Below, piece by piece: positions 44,101 through 56,100 of a stretch of 64,000 nt of DNA. Made by a program: the position numbers and the translations under genes. This DNA comes from Incurvaria masculella. Its lineage: Eukaryota > Arthropoda > Insecta > Lepidoptera > Incurvariidae. How positions within the stretch are numbered: the first letter of the stretch is position 1; every line of letters starts with the position of its first letter. Where the stretch lies: assembly GCA_946894095.1 (NCBI GenBank), contig OX335658.1:15243001-15307000 (forward strand). Direction: 5' to 3'. The notes beneath the pieces were generated by a model. The model was given only the letters and a program-made list of their open reading frames with translations, was not told the origin of the DNA and ran no database searches.

Positions 44101-47100
44101 AACACTCTAAATGCATAGCATGCTTGTTTCACGTAATCTTATGTGTGGGTACAGTCACGTATTTTCATGTCTGCAGTTGAAAGCGTAATAATACATAGGT
44201 CAAGGTCAATATAACGAGAAGAGATCCAGAATGTTGTTTCTATTATTATCTGTGGGCTTTCTAGAGGTTACATTTTACATTATAAATAAATGTGACCTAA
44301 CAATAATGTCGGGGGCTCTATGTCTGTACACCCGAATTTTCGTTAAGCATATAGTTGGTTCTAGCTGTTGGTAAGAATCATATACAGGAATCCTTTTCAC
44401 ACTTTATTGCTGAACCATTATCTCTTCATTTTATGTCATATTTATTTTATAGCTACAAGAAAAAAATAACTATTGGCGACGTTTTTATTCCCAGTCTTGG
44501 ACATCAAACCGTCTTTAAAAAAATCATTTCCAATTGCTAGTTCTTATACGTTAGCTTTTTCAGCTGCTACTAAATTGCTTGTTTCCATCAGTGTGGATCG
44601 ATCCGCACATTCAGAACGCTAACATGAAATACCATCTACTCAAATCCTGAACATCATCTCCTTCTACTGCGTCCCTAGTTTCTGCGTTTATCACTTCACT
44701 TATTGCATGTACATGTGCGTATTATTTTTTTCTTTCTTCTCTATAAGTATATTTATTCATGTTTTACTTTATTTTAGTTTTTTTTTCATTTGTTTGCTAC
44801 AACTCTGTTTTGTTCCGCCTACCATTTTCTGATTTGGTAAAAGGGTACACTGGCGGAAAATGTCTCAGGCATAAAGTACCATTATATACGATTTAAGGTG
44901 GCCCAACCCGCCCATTTCCCCATACAAAAGGGGAAAGAAGATCACGCCTATATTTCCAGGGATCCAAAATTTTGCTCAATATAGCTTTATTTGATTGAAC
45001 TAGATGTCTGATGACCATTGGCATTGTAAAATTGTGTTTGGTTTCCAAGTTATAACGTCCGAAAGTTCGCATTTTTCGCGCGTTTTATACAATTACTTTG
45101 GATGTGGATTACGCAATGATAAAGTAAGAACATCTTAAAAAGATTAGTCATCAGACATAGCTTGTTTAATCAAGATTTATAATCTATTTGGTTTTTGTTA
45201 GATTTTTGACTACAGCGGTCGTGGTTTACTTGTAGCTATAAGTCGTTTTGAAATTAAAATTTTCGTAAATCTTACCAAATCATACACTATGCACATTGTC
45301 TTTTTTGTGGACAGGTTGAATCTTCCTCATAACGGAGTCTTATTCTTAGAAACAGAGAAGGTCCCAGAGCGCAACAGCACGGTTTTGTACCGTGCCCGCA
45401 AATGAGTTGAGGCCGCCGGGTTGGGCCACCTTAAGTGCAATAAACGTTTTTCTGATTTGATTTGAATTATTGTAGTATTCTTTGATTCACGAATGAGGTC
45501 ACTTCGTTCAGTATATGGATATGTCGCCCGCTAGGTGCAAAACTATTCATGGTATGGTGGACCGAAGCAGAATATTAAAACCGTAAAGGAATATTCCTAC
45601 ACCTATCCTGATCCATGCAGGACTTAAGCCACGGCGCCATTGTCGGTTCGCAAATCGAGTTTGCTCGCACGTCAAGGTCGAGCAAGGCTGACAATCCACT
45701 GACCTAACCATAACAGTCTCCACCGCGGACTTGAGTGGAACTGTCTTGTCGACTGTATGTGAGTGAATTAAAATTGTTTCAAAGACCGTCGGAATCATAC
45801 CGTTGCTAGCTGATCTATAGTTTATTATCTTTCAGGTAAAGGTATGTATGTTTCAGGTATATCGCTGTTCGAGTGTTGTGTGCAGTATCTTGCAATTACA
45901 TATGCTGTCGTGATTTTATTATTTACGATGAATATAGGTTGGAGCGCGCTTGTAGAATAACAAGTATTAGCATACCTACCTGTATCATTATTTAACTTGA
46001 TAACAGATCTCAGTGGAAGAAATCATGCACGGTTAATTTTGTAGTCAATTATATTAGATTCGTTCATTTATTTTAGTTGTTTAGACCCGATTAGATTTGG
46101 TTTTTTAATTTTTTCAATAGCATGTGCCATGCTCGTAATTCCTAATATTGCACGGCTCGGCTACATTGAAATGGATGAAAAATATTGTCAACTATAATTT
46201 CCAATTAGATTATCTTTTTTTTAAATGGGATTGATCCGATCCGGTCCGAGCGGAACTTCCCACTAAGTAAGAAAGGGATCGACCCCAAAATGTTTGGGAT
46301 TCCGTTTACATTCTTTCCACTTATTTTTGATCTGATTGAGGTCAATATTTGGAGTTTTCTTATTCAACCGCGCCATATCGACTCAACCGATTTTGATTCA
46401 ATTTTGTAGATAGATACATTGGACGAACCTTTTGAAACAGCACTTTGGGCTGCTCTTTATCCAGGAAAGAATTTAGCCCGAAATCAGTCACGTCATAATA
46501 TTAATCATTCAAACACTCTAATAAATGTTAAAACAACGTAAAAAAACGATGCAAGCTCGTTACAAAAAATCTACTAAACTCAAGTGTTGGTGTATTTTTG
46601 CAGGAACGCACAGAACATATAATATCCTGACGCAGGAACGTCGTAAGGATGCCAGATGTATCGGATAGGCCGGACCAGCAGCGCCAGGAGGACGTCGCCA
46701 AGGTCAAAGAGTGGCTGAGGCAACAGTCACATCTACCGACTGATATGGGTTGGTTCTCAGTCCTGTGGAATTTAAGGCGACCTATATGCAGTCACTTCGA
46801 ATATTACATGTGGACCTCTGCAGCCTACGTAGTCTAGTGGCGCGATGTCTGCGGTCCGATAAGTTTGGTGAAGCACTCTGAGCGCGGTTGGCTCCCAGAT
46901 GGGTGACCGTTTTCAACCGTTGAGGCTGGCCGTGGTTCGGATTCCATATAAAACTGTAGTCCTTTCCTTAATAGATGGTAGGGTTATTCCCGCCCGGGCA
47001 ATATAAGGAAGGTCGAACATTTGTATTGTTTCAATAAAAATACTTTTAATCTTCCAATCACCCCCATAAGGCCATCTTTAAGCCATCTCAAATTAAAAAA

Positions 47101-50100
47101 TGTATCCCATTTTTGTAAATTAACTTCCTTAGAATATTCTCAAATTAGGAGATGAATTACTCAACGATAAAATAAAAACATCTTAAAACGTTAAGTCATC
47201 AGACATAGCTTGTTTCATGAAGATTTATAATCAATATGGTTTTTAAAAATAAAAATAAATTGCATGTATCTCAAACCATTTGGGCAGCGTACGCCGATTA
47301 CCCGGCGAAGAAACGGTTTTTTCCGACTTCGTTCATAAATATAGCATTTATAATTTAAAACGCTTAAATTTATAAATACAGTTTTTTTTTTCAAATAATT
47401 AATAAATATTAAATAATTAATAAACATATAGCTTATGTTAGACAGGATTAATGTAGCTTTCGAATGTTGAAATATGTTTTTAAATCGGTTCAGTAGTTTT
47501 AAAGATTACCCTGTACGAACAAAAAAAAAAACAAACATTACCTCTTTAATAATGTAGATTAAAGCATGTAGGCATGTCCGAAAACATTTCTACGGAACCT
47601 GGTTACGCCATAATGTCTTCGCGTAATCTATGGCTGTGTGGTTCTATGTAATGTGCATGACCCTAGTCCTATCCTTGTTCCCCGTATACACATGTCCCTC
47701 TCTCTCTTTCACCTGATGGAGCGAAGATTGACAGCGTCTGCTGAAAAGGCTGAAAGGCCCAGCTGTCAGTGCAATTTTTGATACCGCGATGCACGGACAC
47801 GCCATGTCATCGTAGCACCGGTTCCCGCCAAAACTATCTCGCCGCCGCCGGGTCCTTGGGTACCCAGGAGTACCTCGCCAGTACCGCGTGTGTTCGAAAC
47901 TCGAACAATCCAAGGGACTTTCGGTGCTCTTCATCGTCACATCGACGCAGCGTTCCTGAACCGCATCCTGTGGGAGAAGGAGAAGCGTGGTGGTCACCCG
48001 CACACTTCTGGAAGTCTCCATCGTGGTGAGTCGTCCCACCTTCATTTATCCAACCCCTAGAAGATTGTGCATTGCATGGAACCACATACCTTTTATTTTT
48101 TCCGAACCTATATAGGCCTCCCTTTTATTTTACAAACCTTCTTTACAAAAACCCAGCGACCTACCCGCGCCACCAGAACCCTTGATGTGCGATTCTAAGT
48201 TCTAAAATCGGTTCAGCAGTTTTAAAGATTACCCTGTACAAACAAAAAAAAAATGCAAACAGTACCTCTTTACTAGTGTAGATTAAAGCATGTAGGCATG
48301 TCCGAAAACATTTCTACGGAACCCTTGATGAGCGAATCTAACTTCTAAATTCTAAAATCGATTCAGTAGTTTTAAAGATTACCCTGTACAAACAAAACAA
48401 AATGCAAACATTACCTCTTTACTAGTGTAGATTAAAGCATGCAGGCATGTCCGAAAACATTTCTACGGAACCTTTGATGAGCGAATCTAACTCGCACTTT
48501 GGTCAAGTTTTTAAAGGTGTTAACCTTCGCAATGATTCGTTTCTGGTACGTCCGTGTATTTTTCGTTTGTTTATCCGTGTGTCTTTCAAACCTCTGTCCG
48601 AGTATCAGGTCCTCTTTCGTTTTTATTTCGTTTTGTAGTCAATGCATATAAAGTATTCGTGGTTATTTTAAACCTATATCGAATATCGCATATTTGTTGT
48701 AAGAATTTGAATTACAAACCTAACTACGAATTATTATATTTGAATTTTGAGCTGCTCTTTGCTCAAGAGCGCGGAATATTACTTCCCATGCCAGAGGTTA
48801 TGGGTTAATCTCTTGATCTTTCTAAGTTGGATAAATGTCGTCACGAATGCGAACTACTAGGTGTTAGGGTCAAGCTTGCCCTGGTTGGGGTACCATTGTA
48901 TTGTATGAAAAGATATTCGAAACGGCGATGAAAATTTGGCCCTGTTTTCCATTCAGCTCAATGTAGCCATACTCATAAATGGAAGCTGGTATGTCACCTA
49001 ACTCCTCGGGGAATGCGGTGTCTTGGGCTAGTGCCGCTTCGACCATCTTTCACTCGATGCGAAAGGGACGAACAACTCAATATCACGCCAACCGATTTCA
49101 ATGATTCTTTTTTATTGGAAAATTATTGGCAATTCCAGACTCACAATAAACAAATAAACAAAAATTTTAACAAAAAACTTAAATTTTAACAAAAAAACAA
49201 TGATCGTAACAACAAAAATGGAATAATTTTATGTATTTAATGGATACGGTCATTACCGTTATCTCATTAATTTGAGTTTCAGCGACATCTACATTAGAAG
49301 CATCCTCGATCCTGCTTCTGACAAATGTCACGACCAATACTTTTTCAGATTATTTTCAAAATCCGATTACAATGCTTCAAATGTAGATGTCGCTGAAACT
49401 CAATTTATTAAAAAAAATATAATTTACTTTTAATTTTTAGTGCATGTAAATTGGTTTTGGAATACTTTATCTTTGAAGTTTTTTTTTTATTTTTACTCAT
49501 GGAATAGCCTATCTATTGCTTCCAGACGAAATGGTACTGCTCAGATTCCTGCACAGCTGCTACTACAGCCTGGAGAACACTAAGCGATGCCTCGAGCAGT
49601 TCTTCACCATGCGGGCACAGCATCCGGAGTTTTTCAACCATCGGGACCCCTTGTCTAAAGAAATTCAACAACAGCTGGACATCACGTAAGATTGTTTTTT
49701 TATCTGGCTGAGGTCGATTTCTTTTTGGAGATTCACCCGAGCGGAGCATGGTAAAATATGGTTCAACCTTCGCGTGGGTGTTATTCAAACGGTCAGTTAA
49801 AAAAACCGGATCTCGACAGTCGAACTATAGTGATCAAGGCCTATTCCTGGAATTCCGTAATCGGGATTTAGGAATCCTGAGTCAAAGCGAATTTCCTGAC
49901 GAAAAGATTCCGGAGAAATGTTAATCAATTTTATCACGGTTAATAAAGTTAATCACGGACGGACGGATAGCGGAGGCTTAGTAATAGGGTTCCGTTGGCA
50001 CCCTTTGGGTACGGAACCCTAAAAAGCGCAGCCGATGAAATCTTTTTTTTTCGCAGACTCTTCGCGAGCACTAAATGCGAAAAGACAAAAAAAAACTTCG

Positions 50101-53100
50101 CATTCTGGCAACTAAACGACCCGAACCTGGACAAATACATCTTCTACGACTGTTTCAAGACGTTCTTCATGCAGACGGACGTGTGGCTAATGGAGGAGCA
50201 GTTCCTGGAGGAAGAAGACGTGGTGGTGATAGACTGCAGGGGAATCCCTTTCAAGATCGTCACAGCCGTCAATGTTTCAGGAATAAGGCAATGTTTCAAG
50301 TATTTACTGGTGAGGAAATAATAGCATCAGTATACAGTTATTGTTTAGTCAGTCAGCGTGTTTGCGTCCACTGCTGGACATACGCCTCTCCAATACTTCT
50401 CCAGTCCTCCCGGCCCTCAGCGGTACGGAACCACTGATTTCCGCCGACGCACTTGATGTCGTCTTCCCAACAGTTATTGTTTATCTACTCTAAAAACCGG
50501 CCAAGTGCGAGTCGGACTTGCACACGAAGGGTTTCGTACCATCGTACAAGATTTAACACAATATACCTGATTATATTGTGTTCCCTCTTTAATTTTTATC
50601 ATTTTTTTATTTTGCCTATTAGTTGTTATACCGGCAAAATAAATACACACTCTGTGAAAATTTCAGCTGCCTACCTACCTATTACTGTTCATGAGGTACA
50701 GCCCTGTGACAGACGGACGGACGGACGAACGGACGGAAGGACGGACGGAAGGACGGACGGACGGACGGACGGACGGACAGATGGACGGACAGCGGAGGCT
50801 TAGTAATTTTATTTATTTATTTTTTTATTTATTCATGTAACATGTAACAATAGGGTTCCGTTTGGCAGCCTTTGGGTACAGTACAATGTAGGTAGGATGT
50901 ACATATATAATGATATCTTTGGACCTTGTCAGCCCTCGAAAAAGTGTGTTTTTGAAGATTTTAGCGCAAGAAATGTAGCATAAAATTGTATCACTAAATG
51001 CATTAAGTCAAAATCTACTTTTTGTGACTTAATGCATTCTTAAAGTAAGCCTTAGAAAATGTCAAAATTGGTCCCTCGCTCCCGGCCCCCTCACGCCTAC
51101 TACGCATGCGTACGGAACAAATGTCAAAACAGCTAACCGTGGGGGCAAGGGCATGCTATTATATGGTGTGTTATATACTATTGTAGGTAGTTAATTAGGC
51201 TACAGGAAACTTCGCGCAGTGCACGATCTCGTAACATGGAAATTGAGGCTGCCTCGAGTAAGGCGTTGATCGAATTCACCTCAAAAATATTTTGCAGGAA
51301 GCTTTACCTATGCGTCTGAAGCAAGTTCACGTTATCAACTGTCCACCGTTTATTGACGTGCTGTATGGCTTGGTTAAGCCTGTACTTCCACGGGAGATTC
51401 GCAATCTTGTAAGTATATTTACATAGACTTATATTTTTGATGCTCACACTAGAAACCGGTCATCCTTATTGAACATATGATATCAGATCGAAGCTGTCAC
51501 TTCTTGGTGGCTGTGCTGTCTTTGCTATCCCACAATGACAGACAAAAAATAAATCTTTATACCGCAAAGTCTAACTACATATCCCTTGGAAATGTTATGG
51601 CTGCCGAAATCTTAAGTAAGAGAAATTTAACGTTGGGTATTAGACGTTACAGTCTGGTCAAACTATGTGCGCAGACCACTAAATAAACTGGCAACCCTGA
51701 AATATTTACAATATCTAATGCTTCGCACTTGTTATCGTTTGAATATTTGTTATCCTTTCAGCTGTATTCAGTTGTTGAAATTTTAAACGCACGCAAAATA
51801 CTACTCCGAATACTATTATTATAGTATAACTTGTGTCACTGCCGATTTAAGCCGACTCCAACTTTACAATCAACCGAGTATCTTTTTTTAAATTGATATC
51901 AGATACAAAGCTAAACCTCTGAGATATGTTCACCAATTAATTATAATTCTCATGAACTTTTGGCAAGTGATTCAATATGTCTTGATACTTGATATTGATG
52001 TGAGCAACATATTGTAGATAAATGATTAAAAAAAACATTCACTACAATCTTTGAACGTGCTTGCGGGAATATGTGCGACAAGGTCCTCATATCGTTTTTT
52101 TCTACTCACTAAGCCTACCCCGTAAATACGTGATTGTATAAGAGATCTTTTCTAATTATTTAATAGTCTCAAAACGGTCTCTGCTGAATCCAAGATCCTG
52201 CTGTGCAGGACTCTAATGTTGAATAAAATAGTAAGTAAATACGAGTATGTGATTATCCTTACCTTTGTATTACAGAGGCGTTTGCATGAATTAACGTTGT
52301 AATTATTTCTTCCTCCTTTGCGCTACACAGATCCACTTCCATCAGCCAAAATCGGAGACACTTTTCGAGTTCATACCCAGGGAGATGGTACCGCAAGAGG
52401 TCGGTGGCACCGGACCCAAAGGAACAGAAGATATGCAAGAATGGATTTCATTAATGAAGAAGAACAGGTATTTTTTGCTAATTCATCCAGTATTCAAACG
52501 ACTATCAACGATTCCCTTGCCATATCGAAACAAAGTAGACGAACAAAGGTTATTGATGTGTTTGAAAGTGGTAAGTCGTAAGCTAATATTTTTGTTACAG
52601 AATTTTAGCTGCGTTGCGATTTTTTGAAGGAATCTGACATGGATTCCTTCCGTTATGATATTAGCCCAATACAGCACATTCCCAAGGAATTAGATGCAAT
52701 GCCAGGACCTTCCCTTTATTAGCACGGCTACATTATTTTTTCCTTGCCGCATGGTTTCCGAACAATGGAACAGCTCGAATTATTTAACTCAGAAAGAGAA
52801 ATAAATTGGTGCATGACCAGGGCGAGGATTTGAACTCAGACCACTCGCATGAAAGGCAAGTCCCTTAGCCCCTAATCCACGAGTTGTAGATTACCTAGTT
52901 CCAGACCCCCTAATTGGAATAGTGTTAAGTCTTTTACAGCTAGGGGGCCCTTAATGTTTTATTTTGGCTTTAGAGTTCTAAGGGCCCATTTTGTTTTAAA
53001 GACAGAAGTTCTTACCGGAGGATTATATCTCCTATCACAATTAACTTACTGTAATTTTACTAATACAAATATGGAATACTATAACGGATGGATAAGCAGC

Positions 53101-56100
53101 GGCGTAAATAAGTTCGTTGAATAAATGTTCTGACTGATTATCAGACTATTGAAAAATCTGCCCTTAGATAGCGTAAAAGAGTGTCTCTATTGCACCCAGC
53201 GAAGTTTTATCTCGTTGATTACACCCAACTTCAATTCATCCATATGTTTCCCTTATTTATTTGGCTCTTTAACCACCCCCTCCAAATTCGCATTGCTCAT
53301 TCAGACAAATCTTATTTGGTTGAGCAACCATAATACCAATGCGATGGAGGCCTGACAACACGAACTATGGTTTTAATAGCTATTAGCTTAGCCGTGCCGT
53401 GAAGACCTAGAAACTAGACTGACAGATAAATATATATGTTCACATTTAAGATATTGATATCTTTCAGTCTAGGTATATGCAATATATGCAATAGTCTTTT
53501 CTAGAGGAGGATATAATATAGTTTTTCAGATTTTAGATATTAGATTTTAGTATGTTTCTTTTTGTTAAAGTTACTGTTATATTTTAGTTTGTATTATTAG
53601 TTATTTACATTTCTACTATTATATAATTTTTTGCCGTGTAAGTTAGATATATTTATAAATTTCATGTATGGTTTTGTGTGGAGTAATTACTATATGAAAA
53701 TATTATATTAAAATAGATGCAGTAGGTAGCAATAATAATGCAATAGCATGAAATGAATTGATTGTAGCAGTGCTATTTTTGTGACGATTTATTCTGTGAT
53801 TTTCAGAGAGTTCTACCTCGACGATTCGCGGTGGGTTTCGAACGAGAAGCAACCTAAGAAAAAGCACCATGCCAACGAAGATAACCTCACGTTGGGGTCC
53901 TTCAGGACTCTGTGTTTGGATTGAAGCATTGATTTTGCAGGGTATCACGCCACAGCGCAGCGGAAGGATCGAGGAAATTGGTATCTACATTTCGTGAAAA
54001 AATCACTTAACAATTTAAAGGAGAGTGATTCCGTCACATATTTTTGGACATGAGTGCAGGCAGAGTGGGCATGCTATGTTTAAAACGCGGATTATCTCTG
54101 GATGGACTAGTTTGTAAGATAGGTCCAGCGATAAGATTAGCTGTAAGGTTTCTTATAAAATAAAATAAAATAAATAAAATAATCTACGTTTTAAATTGTG
54201 ACAGCCAACTCAGAATGCGACCTGTCATTATAATCCAGCACCTTAGATGCAAACACGAAAGCGTTGGATGTAAAACAATAAAAATCCGACGAATTGAGAA
54301 CCACCTTCTTTATTTTGAAGTCGGTTAAAAATGAATCGCACTAGTACGTAAATAGTGACATAAGAAACAAGGAAAAACTCAATATATTGTGTAGAGAACG
54401 TGTTGTATTTTAATAGATGCATGTATTATATCATCTACCATATTATCCTTCGTCTGTTCGAATGCCTACATTGTGCAATACCTGGCAAACTTGGTCCTCT
54501 TTGAGGGGGTGAGGAGGGGGGGTGCATGCCCCCTGTCCCCCCCTAGATTATCCACCTCAGAAAATATGTAGGTGGTCTCTCTGTCCTACGTCTCCACCAT
54601 GGCGAACGCATAACGCTATCCCTCTGTCCCATTTTTAACATCGCTCTATGCGGAACAAGCGAAAAGCCCATTCACTGTCGACATTCCCAATATAGGAACC
54701 AACCGATCCTATAGATTATTTATCCGTAGAGTCGGTATACTGTTGAACGTAAAACCAAAGGATAAACATTTTGTGAAGAAGCACCTGGTCGGCCGGCATG
54801 GTTTTCGCAGCCCCCGTGAAAGTTTGAAAGCCCATGGACGTCATTGGGTACCTATTTGCATGTTGCACGACTTGAATTGTTGATTCTCGTCAATTCACAT
54901 TGATTTTGTGTTTTTACCTATGATTGTAAGCAGTGGCAAATACTTTATAAAATATGACAAATCCGAGTGGAGTGTACTGTCAATGGATGATGAATAAACA
55001 ATATTGACGTACGCCGTAAGTGGCGCTCAACTTAAAAGTTCCTCACACCTTCAGTAACCCTATTATAAATTACTACGGGTGATAACTGTTTAAAGTACTA
55101 GGTTTTTGAAATTTTGGATTATTTTTTCAAAATACCCCAAATAGGTGGCCCAACCCGGCGGGACTTACTGATTCGCGGGCATGGTACAAAACTGGGACCT
55201 TTGCTGTTTTAAAGAAAAAGACAGGCTCCGTGATGAGGAAGATGCAACATGTCCACAAAAAAGACAATGTGCATAGTGTATGATTTGGTAAGATTTACGA
55301 AAATTTTAATTACAAAACGACTTACTTATAGCTAAAAGTAAACCACGACCGCTGCAGTCACAAATCTAACAAAAACCAAATAGATTATAAATATTGATTA
55401 AATAAGCTAGGTCTGTTGACTAGTCATTTTAAGATGTTTTAATTAATCATTGCGTAATCTGCCTCCAAAGTTATTGTATAAAACGTGCGAAAAATTCGAA
55501 CTTTCGGACCTTATAACTTAAAAACCAAACACAATTTTACAATGCCAACGGTCATCAGACATCTAGTTCGATCAAATAAAACTATTTTGACCAAAATTTG
55601 TGATCTCTGACAAGAAATATGGGCGTGATCTTCTTTCCCCGTTTGTATTGGGAGTTGAGCGGGATGGGCCACCTTAATTGGAATATATTGGCTAAAAAAC
55701 ATTGGAAAAAAGTTGTCTTTTTTACCTTAATTTTAGTTTTTTTTTTACTACAAAATTTAGATATTTACCAAAAAAACGAAACTTACGGACATGCAATAAA
55801 GTTTTGTCAGGTGATAAAAAAATGTTTATTAAAATCTGACAACAGTTAGGGCCTGGAAGACGATTTCTCTAGTTTAATTTTGAAAAAATTTGGCTTGGGC
55901 AATGGACAAGGAATCCAATTCTTAAAAAAATTTAATATTTTATTTTCGCTGCCTTTACGACAGCCTTAAATCGGCGGGGCCTCGCTGAGGATTAAAATAA
56001 AATTTTGGATTATCCATGCACCATTGATCCCTCTGATCAAACTGTGGTTTCTCATAAAAAAAAACTTACCTGCAGTCACGCCAAGAAGGCAGAGTATCAG

